A stretch of 34,926 nucleotides of DNA from Deltaproteobacteria bacterium (GCA_031257535.1 JAIROO010000148.1:1-34926); one strand, 5' to 3'. Shown: positions 1-10,304, counted from the stretch's first letter. Numbers and translations are program-made. The notes: generated by a model not told the origin, from the sequence alone.

Positions 1-109
1 AGGTCTTGTTTATACACAATGTATAGTGGTAGCTATACATTTATAATAGCATTTATAGTAGAGCTACGCGCCTAAAATTTCAAAACAAGGGGTTTTTACG
101 AGACCATCA
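1..109 (+). repeat. Dispersed palindromic intergenic element, copy E1 (left end lies outside the window)
   Basis: tgtttatacacaatgtatagtgg...gtagagctacgcgcctaaaatttcaaaacaaggggtttttacgagaccatc matches the other copies. Confidence 0.85.
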
Positions 110-181
110 TTAACCTTAAGTCTTTTAGTTCATTTTTTTGGTAGGCCAATTTACTAAAATTTAATAATAATATTTAATATT

Positions 182-2494
182 TCATATAATTGGTTTTAAC
201 TCGACCCGCTCCATAAAAATCGTGGCCTCAAAGTCCTTTTGGAGGTCTTTATCCACGACGAGCCCAGTCATTAGAAAACCATTTTCTGGGATCGCGACCT
301 CGGAGCTTAATTTTACTTGACCATCAATTAAAGGCAAGTTAAGGCTTTGGCCATTAAACGACAGACTGACCGAAGATAACTTTAAGGCGGTATTTTTAGC
401 CTCGACCTTTAAGGCGACGTTAAGGTTAGCCTTTTGACCCCAGAGATTTTTAGGGGCCAATATTTTTATTAAGACATAATTTTTTATAAAAGCCCAATCT
501 TCATTGACTAAAATACCATAAATTTTCGCGTAACCATGCTCGTTTAGCCACGTTCGGTCAAAAACAAATAAGCCGTTATAAACTCTTTCACTTAGCTCGC
601 CGTTAAACAGGCCCTGATAATTTCGGTCAGAAATTATAGTAAATAACGAATCTTTGGTTAACAAGTATGGCCAAACGTTTGTTGGACTAAAATGAAGATT
701 ACCGTAGGTGTAACTAAATTTATGCTTTGAGTTAAATTTAAAAAACTCAGCCCCAAAAAAAGCGTCGTCTACCCTCATTAAATTAAGTTGAAAATAAGTC
801 CCAGGTCGAGCCCGGGTGATTATATCTCTTAGGGCTGCCAGATAAGTTCTAGCGGACATGACTTTATAAAATTTCTCTGGAAACTCGGTTAGATCCTTTA
901 GATTATCAAAGCCAATTCCCCAAAATAAGGAGAAAGCGGCCAAAAAAACCAAGGGGACGTATCTTATAAAATAATTAGTAAACTTGAAAGCTACAAAAAT
1001 AATTAAGGCCGGATAAATAAACGCCAAAGGAAGTCCCACATAAGAAATAAATTTCCATACTTGGTATCGATTGTCAAAAAAGTAATAGCCAAAAAAATAC
1101 AAAACTATGGCGGCGCTAAAAATTAATATTAAAGCCTTAATAGATTTAACGTTTTGGTCAGAAGATTTAACGTCTTGGCCTTCGCGTTTAGAGTCAGATT
1201 CGTCTTGATATTTAAACCCTAAGCGGTTAGCTAAAAAACCTAAAATGAAAAGTCCAAGGAAAAAGATAAAATACCAATAAACCGGGGCCGCGGAGCTTAA
1301 GACCGTAAAATACTCGACCCGATAAATTGGTAGGCCCGACAAAAGCCAAGGACTTAAAAAGGATATTTGCCAGCCCTCGGTTTGGGTCGCGGTTTCAAAA
1401 CTCCGCCTAATTAACCAAAAAGCCATAAAAGGCGTTAAAATAAAACATAACCCGGTGGTTAAGGCGACTGGTTTTAGCCCCCCCCACAGGGTCGCGCCTA
1501 TACGCCTAACCAAATTATGACCTTGGTCCCAAAGACAAAAACGACGAATTCCTCCAGCCAGGACTAAAAAAAAGACATAGGCTATAAAAGCCCCTTGATA
1601 AGCCAGAAAAAGCCAAAAAATTGGCCAAAAAAAACTAATATACTCTTTTTTACCTAAGTTTTTGGGCCATTGAAACATTTCCCTTAAAGCCACTAAATAA
1701 GCTAGGCTCCCCACCAATTGGCCGACTAAACCTTTAAAGATCAAAAAATTGTAAAAAGCCCCGCCCGTGACCCCTAAAGTTAAAGCCAGACTCACCCAAA
1801 AGCCTAAGCCAAAAATCCGCCTTAAAAACCAATGGATGACCAAGCCCGCGCCTACGACCATGGCCCCCATAAAGCCAAAGACGGCCCATAAAGCGGTTTG
1901 CCCCGCGGCCAAAGCGTAGGCGGCGAACAAAACTTGCGCGCCAAAGGAGTCTTTGGTCATGATTAGGGAGTTATAGGTAAAATTTAAAACCTTAGGGTCA
2001 GCCCCTAACCAATAATCGGTCAACAAAGCCCAGTTTAGGTAATCGACGCTGCCAAAAAGCCAGACCTCAAACCGCCCAGAGGGCCAAATAGCGGCGTAAA
2101 AAAAAGACAAGACCCCGGCTAAGATAACCCCCGCTAGCCAAAGCTCATGGTTTTGGAGGATTTTTTTTACGGCGGCGAACTTATCTTTTTGGCGCAAAAA
2201 AATAGGCAGATAAAAGACGACGATTTCTAAAATCGCTAAAAAGGCCCCTGAATAAAGGAAAACAAGAAGATAAAGACGAAGGTTAGATAAAACGAGGGTT
2301 AAGACCCAAGAGCTAAAAGCTAAAATCGCTCCGCCCGCGGCCAGGGTTAAAGGGTCGCCATACCGGAACTCGTCGCCTTTGACGCTTAACCGTAAACCTT
2401 GCCGCCCCCAAAAACTTAAGGCTAAGGTAAAAAAAACAAAAGTCGAGACGAACGAGCCCACTTGGCTCAATATATTCAACCAGTAATTGGTCAT
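182..2494 (-). CDS. Large multi-pass membrane protein (770 aa), GT-C-like architecture suspected; paralog of 26529..28868
   Basis: Long ORF, many hydrophobic TM stretches; shares SFWGR..L, RYG.PLTL.AG, YQ.WKF..Y..LPL.F and LNE.GYA-type segments with the second copy. Confidence 0.8.
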   Translation of the reverse strand: MTNYWLNILSQVGSFVSTFVFFTLALSFWGRQGLRLSVKGDEFRYGDPLTLAAGGAILAFSSWVLTLVLSNLRLYLLVFLYSGAFLAILEIVVFYLPIFLRQKDKFAAVKKILQNHELWLAGVILAGVLSFFYAAIWPSGRFEVWLFGSVDYLNWALLTDYWLGADPKVLNFTYNSLIMTKDSFGAQVLFAAYALAAGQTALWAVFGFMGAMVVGAGLVIHWFLRRIFGLGFWVSLALTLGVTGGAFYNFLIFKGLVGQLVGSLAYLVALREMFQWPKNLGKKEYISFFWPIFWLFLAYQGAFIAYVFFLVLAGGIRRFCLWDQGHNLVRRIGATLWGGLKPVALTTGLCFILTPFMAFWLIRRSFETATQTEGWQISFLSPWLLSGLPIYRVEYFTVLSSAAPVYWYFIFFLGLFILGFLANRLGFKYQDESDSKREGQDVKSSDQNVKSIKALILIFSAAIVLYFFGYYFFDNRYQVWKFISYVGLPLAFIYPALIIFVAFKFTNYFIRYVPLVFLAAFSLFWGIGFDNLKDLTEFPEKFYKVMSARTYLAALRDIITRARPGTYFQLNLMRVDDAFFGAEFFKFNSKHKFSYTYGNLHFSPTNVWPYLLTKDSLFTIISDRNYQGLFNGELSERVYNGLFVFDRTWLNEHGYAKIYGILVNEDWAFIKNYVLIKILAPKNLWGQKANLNVALKVEAKNTALKLSSVSLSFNGQSLNLPLIDGQVKLSSEVAIPENGFLMTGLVVDKDLQKDFEATIFMERVELKPII

Positions 2495-2509
2495 TTTTGT
2501 TCCAAAGAA

Positions 2510-2650
2510 GATGAACTTATAAAAAACCCATTTGATTTTTTAATAGCTCGTTTATATATTATATATGATAGTCGGTATAATTTAATATTAGTTTATATGG
2601 TAGACCCACGCGGCCTTAAATTTCAAAACCAGGGTTTTTAAGCGGCCATC
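2510..2650 (+). repeat. Dispersed palindromic intergenic element, copy E2
   Basis: gatgaacttataaaaaaccc ... caaaaccagggtttttaagcggccatc; internal gctcgtttatata and ccttaaatttc blocks. Confidence 0.85.
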
Positions 2651-2787
2651 ATAGAAAAGACCTTACTTTTATCGATTCCCATAGCCAAAAAGTCTCTAAT
2701 TAGCAAAAAAATCATTAACTAAAGTAATTAGATTGCCAATAGCGATATTAAGCTAAAAAAAGGCCAGCGCGATTTAAACAAACTATT

Positions 2788-3660
2788 TTATAACCCCAAA
2801 ATCGTCTCTAAATACCGGTCCAGCCCAAAAGGCCACTCGGGCGACCTGATGCCAAAGGTCCGCCGAAACTTGGCGTTAGACAAAACGGAGTTAGCTGGCC
2901 GCGGGGCTGGATATTCGGGATTTTTTTGAACTGGGATCAGGTTTTCGGGTTTTAGGGTCATTAAAGCTCCCCTATCCGTGGCCCATTTTAGTAGATATTG
3001 GGCTAAACCATACCAACTAATCGACCCTGAGGCCGTTAGATTGTAAAGCCCATAAGCTTTTTGGGGTTGGAAGGTGGCTAAGATGGAGGAGATGGCTAAA
3101 AATTCCGCGCTAGTTGGGGCCCCAACTTGATTATCGACCACTTCTAAGGTCTCCCGGGTTTGCGCTAGACGCAAAAAGGTCGATGGAAAGTTCCGACCGC
3201 CCGGGCCATAAATCCAGCCTGTCCGAAAAATAAAATAAGACCCGCCTATCCGCTCTATAGCCTTATCGCCCTTTAGTTTAGCTCGGCCATAAACGTTTAA
3301 GGGGTTGGCCTCGTCGGTTTCCAGGTAAGGCTCCTCTTTGGTTCCGTCAAAAACGTAATCCGTGGAGAAGTGAATCAGCTCAGCCCCATGGTCTTTGGCC
3401 CAAGTGGCCAAGGCCGCGGGAGCCTCGCCATTAATGGCCATCACCGTCTCTTCGTCGTTTTCCGCGGCGTCGATCTTGGTGTAAGCGGCGGCGTTAAAGA
3501 TAAGTTCCGGGTTTAACTGATCTAAAAAAGAGCCTAATTCATCTGGATAGCGTAAATCCGCCTTTTCCCGACAACAGATGGTCGTCTCTCCCAAAAGAGG
3601 CAAAACTCCAGCCAAAGCTCGGCCCAGTTGCCCGCGACCTAATAACAAGATCCTGGCCAT
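2788..3660 (-). CDS. rfbD: dTDP-4-dehydrorhamnose reductase
   Basis: N-terminal LLLGRGQLGRAL Rossmann motif, FSTDYVFDGT, YGRAKLKGDKAI and FRTGWIYGPGGRNFPSTFLRLA typical of RfbD/RmlD. Confidence 0.92.
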   Translation of the reverse strand: MARILLLGRGQLGRALAGVLPLLGETTICCREKADLRYPDELGSFLDQLNPELIFNAAAYTKIDAAENDEETVMAINGEAPAALATWAKDHGAELIHFSTDYVFDGTKEEPYLETDEANPLNVYGRAKLKGDKAIERIGGSYFIFRTGWIYGPGGRNFPSTFLRLAQTRETLEVVDNQVGAPTSAEFLAISSILATFQPQKAYGLYNLTASGSISWYGLAQYLLKWATDRGALMTLKPENLIPVQKNPEYPAPRPANSVLSNAKFRRTFGIRSPEWPFGLDRYLETILGL

Positions 3661-3663
3661 TTT

Positions 3664-3799
3664 AACGCCCTCGTAAAAACCCCCTTTTTTGAGGGCTCGT
3701 TTATATACATTATATAGTGGCCATAAAATTTTTGATTAACTTATAAACTGGAGCCCCGCGCCCAAAATAGCGAAACAAGGGTTTTTCAAGGCCAGCCAT
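3664..3799 (+). repeat. Dispersed palindromic intergenic element, copy E3
   Basis: aacgccctcgtaaaaaccccc...gagggctcgtttatatac...gtttttcaaggccagccat; fills essentially the whole rfbD-gltD gap. Confidence 0.85.
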
Positions 3800-3806
3800 T
3801 TTAAGT

Positions 3807-5183
3807 TCAAGACTTAGAGGCTTTAAAGTCGGCTAAAACCGTTCCCGCGACCTTTAAACCGTCGCTAATGGCCCTAACCACTAAAGAAGGACCACTCGCC
3901 GCGTCCCCAGCCACGTAAAGATTAGGGCTTAAGCGCCCATGGTGGTCGGGTTTAAGCTCCTTGGCCGCGGCTAAACTCCCGGGCTCAGGCCCGGTAAAAC
4001 CCATGGCTAAAAGAACCAAATCCGCGTCTTTGGTAAACTCCGAGCCCGGGACCGGGACTGGTTTAATTAAACGGCCATTTTCAATGAGCCACTCGACTTC
4101 CACGGCTTTTAAGCCATTTAGTCTTTCTGGCGACTTTGGATCCGCCGTAAACTCCAAAGTATTAACCCCCCAGCGACGAAACCCGCCTTCCTCATGGCTA
4201 GAGGAGGTCCTTAAAACCCTAGGCCACTGGGGCCAGGGATTGTCTAAAGCCCTTTCTTTTGGCGGTTTAGGCATTATTTCGTATTGAGACACCTCCACCG
4301 CTCCTTGCCGCCAAGCCGTGCCCACGCAGTCGCTACCCGTGTCGCCGCCGCCAATGACCACCACTTTCCGACCAAAAGCGTTAAGATCCGGGGGGATGGT
4401 GGCCTCCTCCCCAGCGTTAACCCGGTTTTGAGCGGCTAGGTAATCGGTGGCGAAACTTACCCCAATTAAATTCCGCCCCGGGATTGGTAGATCTCTTTTC
4501 CGCCTGGCTCCGATGGTTAAGATCAGAACTTGGTGCCGCTTCCACAAAAGCCTCTCGGAGATATCAAGACCCGCCTCGACCCCGCACAAAAATTTGACTC
4601 CCTCGGCCATCATCAGCTCTAATCGCCGATCAATTACCTCTTTTTCCAGCTTAAAGTCCGGGATGCCGTAACGCAAAAACCCGCCGGCTTTGGCGTCTTT
4701 TTCGTAAACCGTGACCTCCGCCCCCGCCCGCGACAGTCGGTAAGCCGCGGCCAAACCCGCTGGACCCGCCCCAATGACCCCCACGGACAGATCCAAATGA
4801 CGAGACTTTATAGCCCTTTTAACCAATCCCAACTCAAAACCGCGTTCAATGACCTCTAACTCCACTAAACGGGCCGGGACCGGATGTTCGTGAAGCCCTT
4901 GGACGCAGGAGCCTTCGCACAAGGCTGGACAGATCCGCCCGGTAAACTCGGGAAAGGGGCTGGTCTCTAACAACCGGCCTAAAGCGCTGGCCCAGCGACC
5001 GCTTTTCGCCTCAAGGTTAATTTCGGGAATGAGATTATACAAAGGACAGCCTAAAGCGTGGCAAAAAGGGATCCCGCAGTCCTGGCAGCGGTTCAGTTCT
5101 TGGCGCAAGGCCATCTCGGTGGGGCGAGTCTCCACTGGGCGATAATCGCGGAGGCGCTCGGTTACGGGTCTATATTCGCTCAT
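3807..5183 (-). CDS. gltD: Glutamate synthase small subunit (NADPH)
   Basis: CQDCGIPFCHALGCPLYNLIPE, GAGPAGLAAAYRLSRAG, GGGDTGSDC, YVAGDAASG motifs; adjacent to gltB. Confidence 0.93.
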   Translation of the reverse strand: MSEYRPVTERLRDYRPVETRPTEMALRQELNRCQDCGIPFCHALGCPLYNLIPEINLEAKSGRWASALGRLLETSPFPEFTGRICPALCEGSCVQGLHEHPVPARLVELEVIERGFELGLVKRAIKSRHLDLSVGVIGAGPAGLAAAYRLSRAGAEVTVYEKDAKAGGFLRYGIPDFKLEKEVIDRRLELMMAEGVKFLCGVEAGLDISERLLWKRHQVLILTIGARRKRDLPIPGRNLIGVSFATDYLAAQNRVNAGEEATIPPDLNAFGRKVVVIGGGDTGSDCVGTAWRQGAVEVSQYEIMPKPPKERALDNPWPQWPRVLRTSSSHEEGGFRRWGVNTLEFTADPKSPERLNGLKAVEVEWLIENGRLIKPVPVPGSEFTKDADLVLLAMGFTGPEPGSLAAAKELKPDHHGRLSPNLYVAGDAASGPSLVVRAISDGLKVAGTVLADFKASKS

Positions 5184-5349
5184 AACTAAAATCCAGTCGA
5201 CGAAGGCGTAAAAACAAATGAAAAGTCAAAAGAGGCCCTAAAAAAGGCCTAAAACGCCATATGGGCTCTAAAAAAACCATAAAGGCTCTAAAAAAAAGGG
5301 CCAAAACAAAAAGGCAAAAAAAGCCGAGATCGCCTAAAAAGGCCGCTCT

Positions 5350-8300
5350 TTAAGCCGCTGGATCCGGAGGCAAAGACTTTAAGCGACTTTCCAGGTTAAT
5401 GCCTTGGCGGTACTCCATGGGAAAAACTTTAATAAACCTAGCTTTTTCCCGAGCCCAGCCTTTTAAGATTTTTTTGGCGATGGCGCTATTGGTGTACTTT
5501 AAGTGACGGTTAATTAGAGCGTTTAGCTCCTCTTCGTCCTCGCGGTCCATTAGATCCAGATCGACCATCTCCAGGTTACAGTGATTGTCGAACAGACCGT
5601 CTTGATCGTAGACGTAAGCGAGACCCCCACTCATGCCCGCGGCGAAATTAACCCCGGTCGGGCCTAAGACCACGACCCGGCCGCCAGTCATGTATTCGCA
5701 GCCATGATCGCCCACGCCTTCGACCACGGCCAAAGCCCCACTATTCCTGACCGCGAACCTTTCGCCCGCTAAACCGCTTAAGTACAATTCTCCGCTCGTG
5801 GCCCCGTAAAGAGCCACGTTACCGACAATGGCGTTTTCCGAAGGCGTAAAATCCTCGCGGGCGTCAAACGGGGGCCTAATAATTAACTTGCCCCCCGATA
5901 GGCCCTTACCCACGTAATCGTTGGCCTCGCCAAAAAGCTCAATGGTCACCCCTTTAGCCACAAACGCCCCAAAGGATTGACCGGCCACCCCGGACAGCTT
6001 TAAATGGATAGTGTCGTCCGGTAATCCCGCGGCCGCCCATTTACGGACGACCCGACTGGAGATCTTGGCCCCCACCGCCCGATCGGTGTTTTTGACTTCT
6101 CGGTCGAGAACTATAGGGGTTCGGTTCTCGATGGCCGAAGCGACCTCGGGCAATAAGCGGTCGTCTAAGGAGTCAGCCGGACTTTTGGGCGCGTAGGCCT
6201 CAAACGATAAACCTTCTTGGGCGGGTTTATACAAAACGTCGGCGAAGTCTAAACCGCGCTCCATTAAAAAGGTCGAGTCAGAGCGGGGGCTTAGGCGGTC
6301 GACTTGGCCGATCATCTCCTTGACCGTCCGATAACCTAAGCTAGCCATGATTTCCCTTAGTTCTTGAGCCACAAAAGTAAAGAAGTTAACCACGTGCTCG
6401 GGCTTGCCCGCGAATCGAGCTCGCATCCGGGGGTCTTGAGTGGCCACGCCGACCGGGCAGGTATTGGTGTGACATTTGCGCATCATCAAGCAGCCCATAG
6501 CCACCAGTACCGCGGTCGCGAAACCAAACTCGTCGGCCCCCAGTAAAGCGGCCACGGCCACGTCTCGACCGGTCTTCATCTGGCCGTCGGCTTGGAGTCT
6601 AACCCTAGTCCGGAGATTATTTAAAACCAGCGTTTGCTGGGTTTCGGCCAAACCAATCTCCCAAGGCGAGCCAGCGTATCTAATGGAAGACAAAGGTGCC
6701 GCCCCAGTGCCGCCATCAAACCCCGAGATTAAAATGGACTCGGCCATGGCTTTAGCCACGCCAGCGGCGATGGTGCCAACTCCCACCACGGAGACTAATT
6801 TAACTGAGACCGTGGCTTTATCCGCGGCTTGATGTAAGTCGTAAATTAGTTGCGCGATGTCCTCAATGGAGTAAATGTCGTGGTGCGGCGGCGGCGAGAT
6901 CAATGTCACCCCCGGAGTCGAGTGCCTGACTCTGGCTATTTCGCTATCGACTTTATGACCAGGTAATTGCCCGCCTTCCCCGGGTTTCGCCCCTTGGGAG
7001 ATTTTAATTTGCAGTTCTTCGGCGTGGGCTAGGTACTCGGCCGTCACCCCAAACCGACCACTAGCCACTTGTTTGACCGCTGAGATGGTCGACTGACCGT
7101 CGGGCCGAGGTTTATATCTTTCTGGATCCTCCCCGCCTTCGCCAGAGTTCGACCGAGCCCCTAAGCCGTTCATGGCTAAAGCCATGGTCACGTGAGCTTC
7201 CCGCGACAACGAGCCAAAGGACATGGCCCCGGTGGCGAAGCGTTTCACGATCTGGCTGACTGGCTCAACCTCGTCTAAAGGTACTGGCGGCCGGTCTAAA
7301 CGGAAGGCCAGCTGACCTCTTAAGGTAAAAGCTTGGCTTGACTGGTCGTTAATTAAGGCAGCGTATTTTTTATAGAGCTCGTAATCGCCGGTTCTGACCG
7401 CTTCCCTTAAAGCCACCACGCTCTCGGCCGTCCACAGATGAGGTTGGCCGTCATGACGATAACGATAAGCTCCGCCCACCGGCAAAGGTTCTTCGGGCCC
7501 GGTTAGATCGGGTTTTAAGTAGTTAGCGGCTAAAGACAAGCGAGTGGCCGCGCCCTTTTCCAGCTGAGCCAAAGACACCCCGCCCACCCTCGAGGGGATG
7601 CCGGGAAAATACTTGTCCATGAGATCGGAGCCTAAACCCACGGCCTCAAAAATCTGGGCTCCTCGATAACCTCTTAAAGTCGAGATGCCCATTTTGCTCA
7701 TGATTTTTAACAAACCTTTTTTTAAGGCGTTAACGTAATTTTCGACGGCCGTGGTGGGACTTAAATCCGTGGCTAAACACCGGCGTCGGGCTAAATCGGC
7801 CACCGTCTCGTAGGCGAGATAAGGGTTAATGGCCGAGGCGCCTAAGCTTAGGAGCATGGCCATATGACTTACTTCCAAAGCGTCCCCGGTCTCTAAAACG
7901 ACCCCAATGGAGACGCGTCTTTCGATCTCTATTAATTTCCGATTAACCGCGGCCACGGCTAACAAAGACGGAATAGGCAACTCAGGTTTAACCCCGTCGC
8001 TTTTAGGTCGCCCCGCCGCCCGGTCGGAGACGACTATGATGTGGGTGCCCGCTCGAGCCGCCCTAGCCGCCTCTTCTTCTAAACGATTTAAAGCCTTGGC
8101 CAGAGCCTCGCCAGGCTTTTGGTGAGGCGAAGGCGGCGCGAAGGTCGCCGAGATGGTCGCGCAATTAAAGTCGTCGTACCGCAAATCCGCGAGCCGCCCC
8201 AAGTCGTCGTTGGACAAAAAGGGATGAGTTAGCTTAATAAGACGGGCTTGATAAGGCTCTTCGTTTAAAATGTTGGGATCGTAACCAATGAAGGTCATGA

Positions 8301-9912
8301 GGGACATAACCAGTTCTTCCCGGATGGGATCAATAGGCGGGTTAGTTATCTGGGCGAACTGTTGTCGAAAAAAGGAAAACAAGGACTGAAATTTTTGGTC
8401 CAAAACGGCCAAAGGCGTGTCCGCGCCCATAGAACCATTAGGCTCGGCTCCATTTTGGGCCATGGGGCTTAGGATAATCTCCGTGTCGTCGCGGGTATAA
8501 CCAAAAAGGGTTTGCCGATAAGCCAGATCTTCTAAACTTTGGGAAAAATCCGGGGTTAAGGCGAAAAAACCCGGAATGTCGATCCGATTTTCCGAAACCC
8601 AGCGACGATAAGGCCTTCTTCTGGCCAATAAACTTTTGACTTCGGTATTTTTTAACAACCGCCCAGACCCCGCTTCGGCTAAGATCATCTGACCTGGCCG
8701 TAAGGAGCCTTTTTCCACGATTTTGTCGTTGTCAAAGGTTAAAGCCCCGGACTCGCTCGCGAAAACCAAAAGCCCGTCGTCGGTTAAGCAATAACGGGCT
8801 GGCCTTAAACCATTGCGATCTAAAGCCGCCGCCACTTTCCGGCCATCGGAGACGACGACGGCCGCTGGACCATCCCAAGGCTCCATCAGGCCGGCGTGAT
8901 ACTCAAAAAAGCCCCGTAAGTTGGTGCTCATGGGATATTTTTGGCCCCAGGCTTGCGGGAGGAGCATGGATAAGGCGTGCTCTAAAGACCGTCCACCTCG
9001 AGTTAAAAACTCCATGGCGTTGTCTAAGCTAGCCGAGTCCGAGCTCTCCGGCTCAATCACTGGCAAGATCTTTTTAATGTCGTCCCCGTATAAAGGCGAG
9101 GCGAAACTCGGCTCCCGGGCGGTTAACCAGGCCCGGTTGCCTTTGATGGTGTTAATCTCCCCGTTATGGGCCAATCCCCGAAAAGGCTGGGCTAAACGCC
9201 AAGAAGGAAAGGTGTTGGTGCTATATCTTTGGTGAATGACGGCTAAGGGCGCCTGGAAAAGAGGGTCGTTTAAGTCTGGGTAAAAGGCCCCTAACTGCTG
9301 GCCAAAAAGCATGCCTTTGTAAACTACGGTCCGCGAGGAAAGACTGGGGACGTAAAACTCGTCGGCCGAAAAACCCGCCTCTTTGGCTCTCCGCTCTAGA
9401 CATTTGCGCAGAACGTAAAGCCGTCTTTCCAAGGCCTCAAAGTCCAAGGGCTCGCGATTAGGCGAATCAACCACGAACTGCCAAACCGCGGGACAGGTTT
9501 CCCTGGCCATTTGCCCTAGGGCCTCGGGCCGAGTCGGAGTCTTCCGCCACTTAAAGAGACGAAAACCCAAAGCTTTAACCTGATTTTCGACTAACTCACG
9601 AGCTCGGTCGGCGGCGGCGGGATCTTGAGGCAAAAACAAAAGACCTAAACCATAAGAGCCAAACGGCGGCAAGTCTGAGCCAAAATGTTCCCGTAGAAAG
9701 AGATCCGGCAAGGTAACGAGAATACCAGCTCCATCGCCGGTATTGGCGTCGGCTCCGGCCGCGCCGCGATGGGTCATGTTCACGACAAGTTTTAGGCCTA
9801 AACTCACCACCTCATGACTGGCCTGGCCATCCAGTCGGCAAAGGCAGCCGACTCCACAAGAATCCCGCTCGTAAGCTGGATCGTAGAGACCGATTTTCTT
9901 TGGATAAGACAT
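5350..9912 (-). CDS. gltB: Glutamate synthase large subunit (start taken at internal ATG 9912, MSYPKKIG; track ORF extends to GTG at 9924)
   Basis: SCGVGC N-terminal nucleophile region, HRGAAGADANTGDGAG, GEGGEDPERY, GFDGGTGAAPLSS, C-terminal GXGXG-type beta-helix domain. Confidence 0.96.
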   Translation of the reverse strand: MSYPKKIGLYDPAYERDSCGVGCLCRLDGQASHEVVSLGLKLVVNMTHRGAAGADANTGDGAGILVTLPDLFLREHFGSDLPPFGSYGLGLLFLPQDPAAADRARELVENQVKALGFRLFKWRKTPTRPEALGQMARETCPAVWQFVVDSPNREPLDFEALERRLYVLRKCLERRAKEAGFSADEFYVPSLSSRTVVYKGMLFGQQLGAFYPDLNDPLFQAPLAVIHQRYSTNTFPSWRLAQPFRGLAHNGEINTIKGNRAWLTAREPSFASPLYGDDIKKILPVIEPESSDSASLDNAMEFLTRGGRSLEHALSMLLPQAWGQKYPMSTNLRGFFEYHAGLMEPWDGPAAVVVSDGRKVAAALDRNGLRPARYCLTDDGLLVFASESGALTFDNDKIVEKGSLRPGQMILAEAGSGRLLKNTEVKSLLARRRPYRRWVSENRIDIPGFFALTPDFSQSLEDLAYRQTLFGYTRDDTEIILSPMAQNGAEPNGSMGADTPLAVLDQKFQSLFSFFRQQFAQITNPPIDPIREELVMSLMTFIGYDPNILNEEPYQARLIKLTHPFLSNDDLGRLADLRYDDFNCATISATFAPPSPHQKPGEALAKALNRLEEEAARAARAGTHIIVVSDRAAGRPKSDGVKPELPIPSLLAVAAVNRKLIEIERRVSIGVVLETGDALEVSHMAMLLSLGASAINPYLAYETVADLARRRCLATDLSPTTAVENYVNALKKGLLKIMSKMGISTLRGYRGAQIFEAVGLGSDLMDKYFPGIPSRVGGVSLAQLEKGAATRLSLAANYLKPDLTGPEEPLPVGGAYRYRHDGQPHLWTAESVVALREAVRTGDYELYKKYAALINDQSSQAFTLRGQLAFRLDRPPVPLDEVEPVSQIVKRFATGAMSFGSLSREAHVTMALAMNGLGARSNSGEGGEDPERYKPRPDGQSTISAVKQVASGRFGVTAEYLAHAEELQIKISQGAKPGEGGQLPGHKVDSEIARVRHSTPGVTLISPPPHHDIYSIEDIAQLIYDLHQAADKATVSVKLVSVVGVGTIAAGVAKAMAESILISGFDGGTGAAPLSSIRYAGSPWEIGLAETQQTLVLNNLRTRVRLQADGQMKTGRDVAVAALLGADEFGFATAVLVAMGCLMMRKCHTNTCPVGVATQDPRMRARFAGKPEHVVNFFTFVAQELREIMASLGYRTVKEMIGQVDRLSPRSDSTFLMERGLDFADVLYKPAQEGLSFEAYAPKSPADSLDDRLLPEVASAIENRTPIVLDREVKNTDRAVGAKISSRVVRKWAAAGLPDDTIHLKLSGVAGQSFGAFVAKGVTIELFGEANDYVGKGLSGGKLIIRPPFDAREDFTPSENAIVGNVALYGATSGELYLSGLAGERFAVRNSGALAVVEGVGDHGCEYMTGGRVVVLGPTGVNFAAGMSGGLAYVYDQDGLFDNHCNLEMVDLDLMDREDEEELNALINRHLKYTNSAIAKKILKGWAREKARFIKVFPMEYRQGINLESRLKSLPPDPAA

Positions 9913-10102
9913 AAAAAACACCAAAAACGAATTTTTAGCCCGGGAACCTGTTTTAAAGAGGGAGAAAAAGGCTAAAGACCGCGAAGCCGTCCTTTCGCGA
10001 GAAAGGGTAAGTTGGCCAAAAAATTAGGCCAAAAGACGATTTTACCGCGCCTTTAGGCTAAAAACGCCTAAAAATAAGACGCGGTCACTTAAGAGAAAAA
10101 GG

Positions 10103-10138
10103 CGGGAAAAAAAGGCCACAAAGGGCCTTTTTTTCCCG
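10103..10138. terminator. Strong symmetrical hairpin in the glnN-gltB gap; probable glnN terminator (minus strand) or part of a gltB leader
   Basis: Perfect 15-bp inverted repeat CGGGAAAAAAAGGCC-acaaag-GGCCTTTTTTTCCCG. Confidence 0.65.
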
Positions 10139-10304
10139 TCAATTTTCACTGATCTTATCATTATAGCATAGTTACGTTAGTTACGGCCAAAGAAGATCGC
10201 GCTCAAAAAAACGCGACAGGGGCCTTGACGTTAGCTTTGACGGCGATAGGTAAAAACCCCCGCCTTAGCTAAAGCTCGCCTAAGGCGGTAATTAAGGAGC
10301 CTAG

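Noticed and set aside
3961-9403. Antisense or out-of-frame ORFs over gltB/gltD (e.g. 3961..4287, 6476..6832, 8921..9235, 9221..9403)
   Set aside because: Shadow ORFs of strongly recognisable gltB/gltD; no domain-like sequence of their own.
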